64,000 nucleotides of DNA from Halobacteriales archaeon QS_1_69_70 (GCA_003021005.1 PXRI01000043.1:48159-112158); one strand, 5' to 3'; numbered from the stretch's first letter, positions 9,587 to 18,959 are shown. Numbers and translations: made by a program. Notes: generated by a model not told the origin, from the letters alone.

Positions 9587-9871
9587 TTACTCACGGACCT
9601 CCTCGGGGTCCGTCGTCAACTGCTCGTGGTCATCGAAGGCCGCCGCCCGCTGGCGCTCGACCGCCCGCATTTCGTCGGGGTTCTCGTGGTAGTACGTCAG
9701 TGCGCGGTAGACGTCGGCGACGTCGAGGTCGTGACGGTCCGCGACCGTCCGCGGTGCGAGTCCATGGCCCTCGACACGCTCCCGAATGAACTGCACCGTA
9801 ATGCGACGCCCCGCGATGTGGGGCTCGTCGCGCACCTCCCGCACGATACGAGACTGTTGGCGGCTCATCAC
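9587..9871 (-). CDS. DUF433 antitoxin
   Basis: Small HTH-type DUF433 protein, the usual upstream partner and neutraliser of DUF5615 toxins. The core EPHIAGRRITVQFIRERVEGHGLAPRTVADRHDLDVADVYRALTYYHENPDEM matches the family and is similar to the second copy at 58077. The DPEE tail is acidic. It is immediately followed by the broken toxin gene, so here an intact antitoxin has outlived its toxin. Confidence 0.88.
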   Translation of the reverse strand: MMSRQQSRIVREVRDEPHIAGRRITVQFIRERVEGHGLAPRTVADRHDLDVADVYRALTYYHENPDEMRAVERQRAAAFDDHEQLTTDPEEVRE

Positions 9872-9972
9872 AAAGACGTATGGTGCGGGACCGGATAAAA
9901 ACAGTCGGTCGGTGATCGGCCGGAGCGTGTTCGTACCGAAGCCCGTTTATCCGCGCCGCCGTTTCCTCGGGT

Positions 9973-10899
9973 ATGTCGCTGTGCGTGACGTTCCTGGGGA
10001 CGGGCGGGGCCGTGCCGACGACCCAGCGGAACACGAGCGCGGTGTTCGTTCGCCGCGAGGGCGACCGCCTGCTGTTCGACTGCGGCGAGGGTACCCAGCG
10101 GCAGATGATGCGGTTCGGCACCGGCTTCGGCGTCGGCCACGTCTTCGTCACGCACCTTCACGGCGACCACGTCCTCGGCATCCCCGGCCTGCTGCAGACG
10201 ATGGAGTTCAACGAGCGGACCGACCCCATCGCCATCCACGTTCCCGCCGGCACCCGGAGCGATGTCGAGGACCTCGTCTCCGTCGCCGGCGGCCGGCCGG
10301 AGTTTCCGGTGCGGGTCAACACTGTCGATGCGGGCGGGGTCGCCCTGGCAGCGGACGATTACGAGGTCAGGGCGTTCGCGACGGACCACAACGCCCGGTC
10401 GGTCGGCTTCGCGCTGATCGAAGAGGAGCGCAAGGGCCGGTTCGACAGGGAGCGCGCCGAGGAACTCGGCGTTCCGGTCGGCCCGAAGTTCCAGCGGCTC
10501 CACGCCGGCGACCCCGTCGAACTGGAGGACGGGACGGTCGTCGAGCCGGACCAGGTCGTCGGCGAGCCGCGGCCGGGCCGGACGGTCGCCTACACCGGCG
10601 ACACCCGACCGACGGCGGCGACCGTCGAGTCCGCCGACGGCGCCGACCTGCTCGTCCACGACGCGACGTTCGCGTCGGACAACGCGGACCGGGCCGCCCG
10701 GACGGCCCACGCGACGGCGGTCGGGGCCGCGGAGGTCGCCAACGATGCCGGCGCCGCCCGGCTCGCGCTGGTCCACCTCTCCTCGCGGTACGCGGGCGAC
10801 GCTACGCCTATCGAGTCGGAGGCCGCCGAGGTATTCCAGGGCGAGTGTGCGTTCGTCCCCGACGACGGCGAGGCCGTGGACGTACCGTTCCCCGAGTGA
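9973..10899 (+). CDS. rnz: Ribonuclease Z (tRNA 3' processing endonuclease)
   Basis: Metallo-beta-lactamase-fold nuclease that removes the 3' trailer of tRNA precursors. The zinc motif HLHGDH sits at residues 61-66, and further ligands are in ATDHN, YTGDTRP, LVHDATF and LVHLSSRY. The N-terminal GTGGAVPTTQRNTS loop is typical of RNase Z. At 308 aa it is the short, homodimeric archaeal form. A TATA-like TTTATC at about 9946-9951 is 22-27 bases upstream of the ATG, so translation is probably leaderless. Confidence 0.95.
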   Translation: MSLCVTFLGTGGAVPTTQRNTSAVFVRREGDRLLFDCGEGTQRQMMRFGTGFGVGHVFVTHLHGDHVLGIPGLLQTMEFNERTDPIAIHVPAGTRSDVEDLVSVAGGRPEFPVRVNTVDAGGVALAADDYEVRAFATDHNARSVGFALIEEERKGRFDRERAEELGVPVGPKFQRLHAGDPVELEDGTVVEPDQVVGEPRPGRTVAYTGDTRPTAATVESADGADLLVHDATFASDNADRAARTAHATAVGAAEVANDAGAARLALVHLSSRYAGDATPIESEAAEVFQGECAFVPDDGEAVDVPFPE

Positions 10900-10937
10900 C
10901 AGAAAACTTATACCTGGAGTGGCCCTGGTGGGAAAGC

Positions 10938-11957
10938 ATGGACGAAAACCCAACGCTCGCCCGCCGGCGGGTGCTAGCGGCCGGCGCGGCGACGCTCTTC
11001 GCGGGCCTCGCCGGGTGCAACGGCGGCGGGGAGTCGATCGAGCCCGGCCCGCCGACCGCCCAGGCCCCGACGAATACGGGCGTGCTCGTCCGCGCCGACA
11101 TGGCCCTGTTGGACCACGACGGGACCGAGCAGATCCTCGATGCCTACGGGGCCACCACGGACGGCGACGGGTCCGCGAACGGGCCCGGTGGCCCGGGCGG
11201 CGGCATCGACGCCGACCTGATCGCCGAGTTCGAGGGCCGGACCGGACTGGCCGCGGCCGACGCCGACGTCGTCGTGGTCTTCGCCGACCAGCCCCGCGGC
11301 GACTTCGCGGCCTACGTCGTCGAGGGCGGCTGGGACGAGTCGACCGTCGTCGAGTCGATCGAGTCCGCGACGGACCGGGAGTACGAAGCCCGCGATCACG
11401 AGGGCGGCACCGTCTACGAGCCGAGCGACGGTGGTGACGACGTTGACTACATCGGATACGTCGCCGACGGCCGGTACGCCATCGGGAGCGAGGCCGCCGT
11501 GGAGGCAGCCATCGAGACCGCCCGCGCCGACCGGGACTCCGTCGGCGGTTCGCTGAAGGCCGCCTTCGACGACGCGACCGATAGCCAGGCCGAGGGCACG
11601 ACCTACGTCACCGCGGCCACCGACGACCCCAGGGCGTACCTCCCGCCGGACGACAGCGACCGGGTGCCGGCGGCCGTCTCACTGGACGTCTACGAGCAAG
11701 CGAACGTCGGCACGGTCGCGTTCACGGCCGCCGAGAACAGCGTCGCCATCGACGCCGAACTCCGGGTCGACGACGAGAACACCGCCCGCGACATCGCGGA
11801 CTTCACCGTCGTCCTCAAGCAGGGCCTCGCCGGTCGGGCGGGCGACGCCGTCGCGGCGGAACTGCAGAACGTGACGGTCGAACAGGACGGCGACGTCGTC
11901 ACCATTGCCTACCGTGGCGACGTCGAAGGCGCGGCAGCCCTGGCCGGGTTCATCTAA
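10938..11957 (+). CDS. Tat-exported lipoprotein, hypothetical (339 aa)
   Basis: The N-terminus LARRRVLAAGAATLFAGLAGC is a twin-arginine signal ending in a lipobox, so the protein should be anchored outside the membrane through the Cys. The remainder contains a repeated alpha/beta pattern (DADVVVVFADQPRGDFAAYVVEGGWDESTVVESIE) but no known motif. It overlaps no gene. The ABC permease start lies one base beyond its stop, so it forms an operon with the exporter and may act with it. A TATA-like CTTATACC lies 24-31 bases upstream. Confidence 0.75.
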   Translation: MDENPTLARRRVLAAGAATLFAGLAGCNGGGESIEPGPPTAQAPTNTGVLVRADMALLDHDGTEQILDAYGATTDGDGSANGPGGPGGGIDADLIAEFEGRTGLAAADADVVVVFADQPRGDFAAYVVEGGWDESTVVESIESATDREYEARDHEGGTVYEPSDGGDDVDYIGYVADGRYAIGSEAAVEAAIETARADRDSVGGSLKAAFDDATDSQAEGTTYVTAATDDPRAYLPPDDSDRVPAAVSLDVYEQANVGTVAFTAAENSVAIDAELRVDDENTARDIADFTVVLKQGLAGRAGDAVAAELQNVTVEQDGDVVTIAYRGDVEGAAALAGFI

Positions 11958-11958
11958 C

Positions 11959-13035
11959 GTGGGTGTACTTGCACTCCTCCGAAAGGAGGCGATCACGCTC
12001 CGGCGGAACCTCGGGCTGTTTTTCGTCCTCCTCGTGTTGGTGCCGGCGGCGCTGGCGGTCGCGACGTCCGTCTACCAGCAGACCATCCCGCAGGACATCC
12101 CCGTCGCCGTCGCGCCGGCCGACGACGCCACGACCGAATCCGACATGCGGCTCGTCCGCGGCGCGGTGAGCTTCTTCGCGACCCCCGTGGAGTACGACAG
12201 CCGGGCGGCCGCGGTCGAGGCGATGGAGCGCGAGGAGGTCTACATGGCGTTCGTCGTGCCACCGAACCTCACCGACGACGACGCCAACGTGACGGTCACC
12301 GTCGTCACGGACGCCGCGAACGCGCCGCTTTCGGACCCCGCGGAGCTGGCGTTCGAGACCTTAGAGCGGCAGTTCGACAGCGTCTTCCCGGCGACCGTCA
12401 CGCTCGAAGAGGAATCGGTTGGCACAGAGCGCACGCTCTCGGAGTTCATGGTGCCCTCGGCGCTTTTTGCCCTGGTCGTCCTCTACGCCCTGGTGTATCT
12501 GCCCTACCAGGTGCGGGAGGAGCGTCGCGTCATGGATCGGCTCCGGACCGAGACACGGCTCGAACTCGTGGTCGCGAACAAGCTCCTGTTCTACGGCGTC
12601 CTCGTCGTCGTACCCGCCGCGACGGTGTCGGCCGCCGCCCGCTACTACGGCTACGGCTTCGACGCCCTGGGCGTCGAGACGCTCGCGGTGCTCGGGCTCT
12701 CCTTTCTGTACATGGCCGCCGCCGGGCTCGCGGTCCTGTTCTTCATGCGGCTCCGGCAGGCGGCGGTGTTCGTGAACCTGGGGCTCGCCGTCGGCGTCCT
12801 GACGCTTTCGGGCCTCATCTACCCCGTCGGCTTCTACTCGGCCGTCCGGAAGCAGCTCTCGCGGGCGCTGCCGACCCACTACTCGCTCGTCACGCTCCGC
12901 GGCACGTTGCTCCGCGGCCACTCGCTGTCGTTCCACGAGGAGCATCTGACCTGGCTGGCCGCGACGACCCTCGCCGCCCTCCTGGTGCTCGCGGTCGCGA
13001 TCCGGCACTACGAGCGGGGTGGCGTCCATGCCTGA
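11959..13035 (+). CDS. ABC-2 type transporter permease
   Basis: The GTG start (VGVLALLRKEAITLRRNLGLF...) sits one base after the lipoprotein stop. The layout is one N-terminal helix, a large extracytoplasmic domain (about residues 40-160) and five or six C-terminal helices, typical of ABC-2/NatB-like exporters. The motif LLRKEAITLRRN at the cytoplasmic N-terminus is also characteristic. It overlaps the ATPase gene by 8 bases. The substrate is unknown. Confidence 0.85.
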   Translation: MGVLALLRKEAITLRRNLGLFFVLLVLVPAALAVATSVYQQTIPQDIPVAVAPADDATTESDMRLVRGAVSFFATPVEYDSRAAAVEAMEREEVYMAFVVPPNLTDDDANVTVTVVTDAANAPLSDPAELAFETLERQFDSVFPATVTLEEESVGTERTLSEFMVPSALFALVVLYALVYLPYQVREERRVMDRLRTETRLELVVANKLLFYGVLVVVPAATVSAAARYYGYGFDALGVETLAVLGLSFLYMAAAGLAVLFFMRLRQAAVFVNLGLAVGVLTLSGLIYPVGFYSAVRKQLSRALPTHYSLVTLRGTLLRGHSLSFHEEHLTWLAATTLAALLVLAVAIRHYERGGVHA

Positions 13036-13690
13036 GGCCGGCTTCCGCATCGCGGGCGTGACCAAGCGGTACGGGTCCGTGACCGCGCTGTCGGACGTCT
13101 CGCTCACCGTCTCGCCCGGGCGTCTCCACGGCCTCGTCGGCCCGAACGGCTCCGGGAAGACCACACTGTTCCACGTCCTGTCCGGGCTGGCCCGACCGAC
13201 CGACGGCCGGGTGGGCCGCCCTGACGCGAGCGTCGGCGTGGGGTTCCAGACGCCGCGGTTCTACCCGGACCTCACGGTCCGGGAGAACCTCCGGGTGTTC
13301 CGCTCGTTCGCCGCAGATCCGCCGCCGGTCGACTGGACCGAGACGCTGCTTTCGGAACTCAGGCTCGAGCCGGCGGCCCACCGGCTGGCCGCCGATCTCT
13401 CCGGCGGGTTCCGCACCAAGCTCGACCTCGCGCTGGCGATGGTCAAGCGGCCGACGTTCCTGTTGCTCGACGAACCGCTGGCGGACGTCGACGACCACTC
13501 CAGGCGCCGGATCGTCTCCTTTCTGTCCGGCTACCCCGGCGAGGACCGCTGTGTCGTCGTCTCGACGCATTCCCTCGAGGCGTTCGCCGACGCCCTCGAA
13601 CGCGTGACGGTGCTGGTCGACGGGCGTGTCGAGTTCGACGGCCCCAGCGAGGACGACGCCCTCGCCCAGTACCGCGCCGCACTCGAGTAG
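13028..13690 (+). CDS. ABC transporter ATP-binding protein
   Basis: ATPase partner of the preceding permease. The Walker A motif is GPNGSGKTT (39-47), the signature is LSGGFRTKLDLALAM, Walker B is FLLLDEPLADVD, and the switch His is in VVSTHS. The ATG at 13028 lies inside the permease gene, so translation is coupled, and a GTG at 13019 is an alternative start. The Q-loop is GFQTPRFYPDLTVREN. Together with the lipoprotein this makes a three-gene export unit. Confidence 0.92.
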   Translation: MPEAGFRIAGVTKRYGSVTALSDVSLTVSPGRLHGLVGPNGSGKTTLFHVLSGLARPTDGRVGRPDASVGVGFQTPRFYPDLTVRENLRVFRSFAADPPPVDWTETLLSELRLEPAAHRLAADLSGGFRTKLDLALAMVKRPTFLLLDEPLADVDDHSRRRIVSFLSGYPGEDRCVVVSTHSLEAFADALERVTVLVDGRVEFDGPSEDDALAQYRAALE

Positions 13691-13738
13691 CGCCGGGGAG
13701 AGGCCATCGCTCTCCGGTCAGCGACCTGACGGCTGCCG

Positions 13739-14194
13739 CTATTCGCCGGACTCCCGGCGCCGGTACATGCCGTCGCCGACCCACTCGATGACCGCCTCGT
13801 CGTGCTGGTTGTAGCCGGTGAGTTTCGAGCGGACGTGGCCCATCTCGGGCCGGCTCTCGGAGGGCCGCGTTTCGAGGACCTCGATCTCGACCCGGAGCGT
13901 GTCCCCCGGCCGGACCGGCTCGATCCACTCCAAGTCCTCGACCCCGCTGGCGCCCATCGACGTCTCGGGGTCGAGGAACTCCTCGACCACGAGCCGCATG
14001 CACATCGCGGCGGTGTGCCAGCCCGAGGCGACGAGGCCCCCGAAGACCGAGTCCGCCGCGGCCGCCTCCTCGAGGTGGAACGGCTGGGGGTCGTACTGTT
14101 CGGCGAAGGCCGTGATCTCCTCGCGGTCGACCTCGTAGCGGCCCTCGAGCGCGTAGGTGTCGCCGGCCTCGAGGTCCTCGAAGTACCGTGGCAT
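13739..14194 (-). CDS. MaoC-like hotdog-fold dehydratase/hydratase
   Basis: Hotdog-fold protein of the (R)-specific enoyl-CoA hydratase family. It starts MPRYFEDLEAGDTYALEGRYEV. The active-site Asp and His are in EQYDPQPFHLEEAAA, and VFGGLVASGWHTAAMCMRL is the expected helix. At 151 aa it is full length for a single hotdog domain. A T-rich promoter element (complement of TAAAAAACCC at about 14218-14227) lies 24-33 bases upstream. The exact acyl-CoA substrate cannot be told. Confidence 0.85.
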   Translation of the reverse strand: MPRYFEDLEAGDTYALEGRYEVDREEITAFAEQYDPQPFHLEEAAAADSVFGGLVASGWHTAAMCMRLVVEEFLDPETSMGASGVEDLEWIEPVRPGDTLRVEIEVLETRPSESRPEMGHVRSKLTGYNQHDEAVIEWVGDGMYRRRESGE

Positions 14195-14238
14195 TGGGTG
14201 GTGGTCGGGTCGGGCGGTAAAAAACCCGGCCCATCCGT

Positions 14239-14325
14239 CGGTGTCGGGTGGCCACGAACCCGTCCCTCGGCGTCGGGTGGGTACGTCCCCGTCCCTCGGT
14301 GTCGGCTGGTCACGTTCCCGTCGCG
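14239..14325. repeat. Three tandem copies of a 29-bp unit
   Basis: Units start at 14239, 14268 and 14297. Each begins CGGYGTCGG, contains a GGY-NACG core and ends CCCGTC. They differ at several positions. They lie in the divergent promoter region of the MaoC gene and the DUF460 gene and could be regulatory or simply slippage products. Confidence 0.75.
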
Positions 14326-14414
14326 TTCGGGCTACGGATGGGGTTCCACACAGACGGTACCGGTTTCCGGCAGCGCCACCGAGTTTATGCTCGGCCGCCC
14401 CGAACCCGGGGCCA

Positions 14415-16391
14415 GTGAGCACGCGCACGAGCGCTCTCGATTCGCTCATCTTCGGCGTCGACGTCCAGAGCGGCGACGTCAGGGGCGAGGCGCCCTCCTA
14501 CGCCGTCGTCGCGCTCGACGGCGAGTCGGTCGACCGCGACGTGGTCAGCCGCCGGAAGCTCCGCCGCCGGATCCAGGCCGAGGAGCCGGCCATCGTCGCG
14601 ACGGACAACACCTTCGAACTCGCCGCGGACAAGGAGGCCCTGGTGGGGTTCCTCCGGGAGTTGCCGGGCGGAACGACGCTCGTCCAGGTGACCGGCGACG
14701 AGCGGCCGGAGCCGCTCTCGCGGGTCGCGGCCCGCCACGGCGTCCCCTACGGGAAGGCGCCGATGCAGGAGGCCGAAGCCGCCGCGCGGCTGGCCGCCCG
14801 GAACGTCGGCTACGAGGTGTCGGCCTTCACCGACACCACCGAGGTCAAGGTCGCCCGCGGCCGGACGACGGGCGGTGGCGGGTGGAGCGAGGACCGGCTC
14901 ACCCGCCGGATCCACGGCTCGGTGAAGCGGACGGCCCGCGAGGTCGAATCCGACCTCGACGACGCCGGCCTCGCGTACGACCGCGACGTCACCGAGAAGT
15001 ACGGCGGGTTCTCCCGGGCCGTCTTCGAGGTCGAGGCGACGCCGGAGGAGCTGCCGGTGTCGGCCCGGCGGTCCGGCGACATCCGGATCGAGGTCGAGCG
15101 GGAGCGCCGCGAGGGCATCGAGTACCGGCCGCTCGCCACCCGACGGGACCACGTCGTCGTCGGCATCGATCCCGGGACGACGACGGCGGTGGCGCTTCTG
15201 GATTTGGATGGCGACGTCCTCGACGTCTGGTCGACTCGAACGGCCGACACCGCCGCGGTCATCGAGTGGATCATCGAACACGGCCGGCCCGTCCTGGTGG
15301 CGGCCGACGTCACGCCGATGCCGGAGACCGTCGAGAAGATCCGGCGGAGCTTCGACGCCGGCGCATGGGTGCCCGACGTCGACCTCCCGGTCGACGAGAA
15401 GCTCCACCGGACCCGCGAACACCCCACCGACAACGATCACGAGCGGGACGCCCTGGCGGCGGCGCTTTTCGCCTTCGACGACCGCGAGGACCAGTTCGAT
15501 CGGATCACCGCCAGGACGCCGGCGCCGCTGAACCGCGGGGAGGTCATCGCCGGCGTCGTCGGGAGCGACGAGAGCGTCGAGTCGGTGGTTTCCGACCTCG
15601 CCGACGACGAGGAGGGCGACGAGGAGTCGACCGAACACGACCCCCGGGAACCGTCCGCTGAGGAGAAGGAGATAAAGCGGCTGGAGGCCCGCGTCGGCCG
15701 GCTCGAGGACCACGTCGAGGACCTCGAGGACACCGTCCGCCGGAAGGACGACCGCATCGAGGAGCTGGAGACGGAGCTGTCGGACGCCCGCCGCGAGGAG
15801 CGTCGGGAGGCTCGCGAGCGCCGGGAGGTCACCCGGCTCCAACGGGACAACGAGCGGCTAAAGCGGGAGCTGGCCGAGGCCGAGGCTGCCACCGAGCAGC
15901 TCGACGACAAGCTCGAGCGCCTGAAGGAGCTGTGGAAGCTCGACCACTCGAACTTCGCCGACGTGGCCGCCGAGCGGCAGGACCTGGTCCCGGTCAAGCC
16001 CGTCGAGCAGTTCACGACCGACGCCATCGAGGCCGCCGACGAGACCTACGGCATCGCGGCCGGCGACGTCGTCTACCTCCGGGACGCAAGCGGCGCCGGC
16101 CGGTCGACGGCCCGCCTGCTCGCCGACATGGGGCCGCGGCTCGTCCTCCGGGAGGGCGGGCTCTCCGAGCAGGCCGACCGGGTGCTGTTCGAGGCGGAGG
16201 TGCCGGTCGCGCCCGCCGAGGAGGCGACCATCCGGGAGATAGACGAACTCGCGGTCACCCGCGAGGGCGACGTCGAGGCGGCCATCGCCGGCTGGAAGGA
16301 CCGCGCCGAACGCCGCCGCCGCGAGCGGAAGGCCGAGGAGCTGGATCGGCTCATCAGCGAACACCGGGCCAGGGACACAGACGGGGACTGA
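14415..16391 (+). CDS. DUF460 protein: RNase H-like nuclease fold plus coiled coil (658 aa)
   Basis: The GTG start (VSTRTSALDSLIFGVDVQSG) is placed 25-30 bases after a TATA-like GTTTATGC. Residues 1-220 are a first DUF460 part. Residues 255-390 form an RNase H/RuvC-like domain with VVGIDPGTTTAVALLDLDGDVLDVWST, a second acidic position in VAADVTPMPETV, and NDHERDALAAALFAF near its end. Residues 415-500 are a long coiled coil (ARVGRLEDHVEDLEDTV). The C-terminus is an acidic alpha/beta domain. Such proteins are presumed nucleic-acid enzymes, but their role is unknown. Confidence 0.85.
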   Translation: MSTRTSALDSLIFGVDVQSGDVRGEAPSYAVVALDGESVDRDVVSRRKLRRRIQAEEPAIVATDNTFELAADKEALVGFLRELPGGTTLVQVTGDERPEPLSRVAARHGVPYGKAPMQEAEAAARLAARNVGYEVSAFTDTTEVKVARGRTTGGGGWSEDRLTRRIHGSVKRTAREVESDLDDAGLAYDRDVTEKYGGFSRAVFEVEATPEELPVSARRSGDIRIEVERERREGIEYRPLATRRDHVVVGIDPGTTTAVALLDLDGDVLDVWSTRTADTAAVIEWIIEHGRPVLVAADVTPMPETVEKIRRSFDAGAWVPDVDLPVDEKLHRTREHPTDNDHERDALAAALFAFDDREDQFDRITARTPAPLNRGEVIAGVVGSDESVESVVSDLADDEEGDEESTEHDPREPSAEEKEIKRLEARVGRLEDHVEDLEDTVRRKDDRIEELETELSDARREERREARERREVTRLQRDNERLKRELAEAEAATEQLDDKLERLKELWKLDHSNFADVAAERQDLVPVKPVEQFTTDAIEAADETYGIAAGDVVYLRDASGAGRSTARLLADMGPRLVLREGGLSEQADRVLFEAEVPVAPAEEATIREIDELAVTREGDVEAAIAGWKDRAERRRRERKAEELDRLISEHRARDTDGD

Positions 16392-16435
16392 CCACGACCG
16401 GAGCGCTTTTGCGTACAGATGGAGTCGCCTCGACC

Positions 16436-16663
16436 ATGCTACCCATCCAGTTCGGCATCCCCGGCGGCCCGGAGATACTGATTTTCCTGCTTATCGGCCC
16501 GGTCATCGCGGTCGCGCTCGCGTACTACATCTACACGGACGCGGAGAAGCGCGGCGAGGACAACGGGGCGCTGTGGGCAGTTGTGGCTGGCCTCGCATCC
16601 ATCGTCGCGTCCCCCATCGGCGGGCTGATCGTCCTGTTCGTGTACGTGCTCCAGCGCGAGTAG
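16436..16663 (+). CDS. Small two-helix membrane protein (75 aa)
   Basis: The sequence has two clear membrane helices, GPEILIFLLIGPVIAVALAYYIY and WAVVAGLASIVASPIGGLIVLFVYVL. They are joined by a charged loop containing TDAEKRGEDNGALW. That loop pattern (D-x-R/K-x-RG-x-N-x-x-LW) recurs in many small archaeal membrane proteins of unknown role. It follows DUF460 by 44 bases and may share its transcript. Confidence 0.8.
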   Translation: MLPIQFGIPGGPEILIFLLIGPVIAVALAYYIYTDAEKRGEDNGALWAVVAGLASIVASPIGGLIVLFVYVLQRE

Positions 16664-16693
16664 ACCCGTCCGAGCCCCGGGCGCGACCGCCGA

Positions 16694-16903
16694 TTAGAAC
16701 AGGTCCTCGTACTCCATCCCCATCGACCGGAGGAACGACTCCATGAGCCCGTGGCCCACGAGGGCGTAGCCGAGGGCCACGGCGAGCGCCCCGACGGCGG
16801 CCCGCCGGTTCTCCCGGGCGAGGATGAGAAAGCCGACGACGAGCGCCACGAGGCCGGCGATGCCGGTCTCGCCGAGGGTCTTCTTCGCGACGTCTCCGTC
16901 CAT
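16694..16903 (-). CDS. Small membrane protein (69 aa), hypothetical
   Basis: The start at MDGDVAKKTLGETGIAGLVALVVG is chosen because the preceding residues in the track are Cys/Pro-rich and unlike genes here. Two hydrophobic helices (IAGLVALVVGFLILA and AAVGALAVALGYALVGHGLM) are followed by an acidic tail ending EYEDLF. It is convergent with the 75-aa protein. No family is recognised. Confidence 0.75.
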   Translation of the reverse strand: MDGDVAKKTLGETGIAGLVALVVGFLILARENRRAAVGALAVALGYALVGHGLMESFLRSMGMEYEDLF

Positions 16904-17269
16904 ACCGTCGAATGTGAGCGATGCGATAAAAGGGATTTGCTCGGTCCAGGGGTGTGCGTCTGGGGGAAGACAACTCGGCATGCCGACTGGGGCGGAATTA
17001 CGAAGCATCCCTTAGCGAGTAGAGAGAGCGAGCTATTCACCCGCGGCGAGGGCGTGGCGCGAGCAAAATAGAGAGATACTGGAATAAGTGCGCGCTGGGA
17101 GCGACGAGCATCCGCGAGCGCGCCGGCAGGCGCGCGAGCGGTTCACCGTCGGCGACCGAAGGGAGCCGACGGGGCGGTAGTTTTTCCCCAAGTTTTTGCG
17201 AGCGAGTGGCTCCCCGCAGCGCGCCGGAGGCGCGCGAGGAAGCCCGAGCGAGTAAAAAGTGGGGGTTCC
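16904..17269. repeat. Non-coding spacer with hairpin repeats and poly-T tracts
   Basis: There is no gene in this 366-base gap. It contains a perfect hairpin at 17146-17172 (CCGTCGGC/GCCGACGG around GACCGAAGGGA) of the same family as at 25, 66, 20143 and 40742. It also has two GC hairpins of the type GCGCGCC-GGMR-GGCGCGC (about 17117 and 17221). T-runs at about 17181-17197 and an A-run at 17254-17258, which is a T-run for the leftward alcohol dehydrogenase transcript, are likely terminators. Confidence 0.6.
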
Positions 17270-18373
17270 CTAAAACTCGTCACACACCGGGATGCCGACG
17301 GTCCCGTAGTCGTCCATCGAGGCGATGACGTCGGGGACGTCTTCGAGGGAGACGGTCTCGGAGACGATCCTCCCGGGCTCGATCTTACCCCGCTCCATCA
17401 TCGCGAAAATCTCCTCGTACTCGTGGGGCGGCATGCCGAAGGAGCCGACGAACTCGCGTTCGTCCATCACGATGGTGTCGACCGGGAGCGAAACCTCGCC
17501 TTCCTCCTCGCTGGTGGTGAGGCCGATCTGGAGGTTCTGGCCGCCCTTGCAGAGCGAGTTCACCGAGTTGCGACAGGTCTCGGCGACGCCGAGGGCGTCG
17601 ACGCTGATCTCCACGCCCCGGCTGGACTCGGTGTGGCCCTTGACGGCCTGCGGGACGTCCTGGACCGCGGTGACGTCGACCGTCTCGTCGGCGCCGAGCG
17701 CTTCGGCCTTCGCGAGCTTGTCCTCGGCGAGGTCGACGGCGATGACGTTCGCGCCGAGGGCGTCGGCGATGTGGACGGCCGATAGCCCCACGCCGCCGCA
17801 GCCGTGGACGGCGACCCAGTCGCCGGGCGTGACGTCGACGCGGTGGACGAGGCCGTGGAACGCGGTCGCAAAGCGGCAGCCGAGGCCGGCGACGTCGACC
17901 GGGTCGACGCCGTCGGGGAGCTTGATGACGTTGTGGTCGGCGTTCCGGACGGGGAACGCCTCGGCGAAGGCGCCGGGCTGGAATGAGACGAACCCGAGCG
18001 GGATGACCCGCTCGCAGATGTTCGCCCGGCCCTGCTTGCAGTACCGGCAGGTGCCATCGCTGAGGTTGAACGGGACGCAGACGCGGTCGCCAACGCTCAG
18101 GTCCTCGACGTCCTCGCCGATCTCCGTGATGACGCCGACGGGCTCGTGCCCGAAGATGAGCCCCGGCGTCGGCATGACGCCGACCCAGTCCCAGTCGCCC
18201 TGCCAGGCGTGCCAGTCGGACCGGCAGATGCCGCAGGCCTCCGTCTCGACGACGATGCCGGCCGGGTCCGGCTCCGGTCTCTCGACCTGCTCTACCTCCA
18301 TCTTCTCGCCGACCTCCTCGAAGACGACGGCGCGCATCGTCTCCGCTTCCTGTTCGGGTTCGGCCGTGCTCAT
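17270..18373 (-). CDS. Zinc-dependent alcohol dehydrogenase (MDR family)
   Basis: Medium-chain dehydrogenase/reductase. The catalytic zinc ligands are in ACGICRSDWHAWQG and FGHEPVGVI. The structural-zinc loop is GTCRYCKQGRANIC, with three Cys plus a preceding non-Cys position. The Rossmann motif is GCGGVGLSAVHIADAL. The start MSTAEPEQEAET at 18373 is used, but the Met at 18337 (MRAVVFEEVG) is equally possible and closer to the family norm. It is monocistronic and divergent from eif1A. The substrate is unknown. Confidence 0.9.
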   Translation of the reverse strand: MSTAEPEQEAETMRAVVFEEVGEKMEVEQVERPEPDPAGIVVETEACGICRSDWHAWQGDWDWVGVMPTPGLIFGHEPVGVITEIGEDVEDLSVGDRVCVPFNLSDGTCRYCKQGRANICERVIPLGFVSFQPGAFAEAFPVRNADHNVIKLPDGVDPVDVAGLGCRFATAFHGLVHRVDVTPGDWVAVHGCGGVGLSAVHIADALGANVIAVDLAEDKLAKAEALGADETVDVTAVQDVPQAVKGHTESSRGVEISVDALGVAETCRNSVNSLCKGGQNLQIGLTTSEEEGEVSLPVDTIVMDEREFVGSFGMPPHEYEEIFAMMERGKIEPGRIVSETVSLEDVPDVIASMDDYGTVGIPVCDEF

Positions 18374-18570
18374 GACGCCCGAACACTGCCCTTCCATCCC
18401 ATTAACTGTTGGCACCGCACACGCCCGTAGACCGGGCCGCCGTCTACACGCACCGACGATGCCACGGTGACGGTCGCATTCGCCGGCACGCCGCTGACCG
18501 ATACGGCGGCGTCGAATCCCGGGCCGGACCCTGCACAGCGCTTAAACGGTTCCCTGCCGAACCGCCGCCC

Positions 18571-18864
18571 ATGAGTGACAACGAGGGACGGACGAACCTC
18601 CGGATGCCCGACGACGACGAGGTGTTCGCCGTCGTCACGAACATGCTCGGCGCCAACCGGGTGACAGTCCGGTGTATGGACGGGACGGAACGCACCGCCC
18701 GCATCCCCGGACGGATGCAGAAACGCATCTGGATCCGGGAGGACGACATCGTCCTCGTCGAGCCGTGGGACTGGCAGGACGAGAAGGCTGACGTCGTCTG
18801 GCGGTACGAGAAAGGGGACGCCGACCAGCTCCGCCAGGAGGGCCACATCCAGGGGAGCGTCTGA
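18571..18864 (+). CDS. eif1A: Translation initiation factor aIF1A
   Basis: OB-fold factor that binds the A site of the small ribosomal subunit during initiation. The start [17 protein letters not shown] lies about 27 bases after a TATA-like GCTTAAACGG. The core [38 protein letters not shown] and [17 protein letters not shown] are diagnostic. At 97 aa it is the normal archaeal size. Its position before rio1 and a KH/Dim2-like gene is the conserved archaeal translation/ribosome-assembly neighbourhood. Confidence 0.96.
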   Translation: MSDNEGRTNLRMPDDDEVFAVVTNMLGANRVTVRCMDGTERTARIPGRMQKRIWIREDDIVLVEPWDWQDEKADVVWRYEKGDADQLRQEGHIQGSV

Positions 18865-18959
18865 CCGCCGCCGGCATCCGTCGAATCCGTCCCCCCGGCC
18901 GCTTTCCGAGACGTCACTCGTCGACTCGCTGCCCCCCGCCCGTCGGTCCTCTCACTCGC

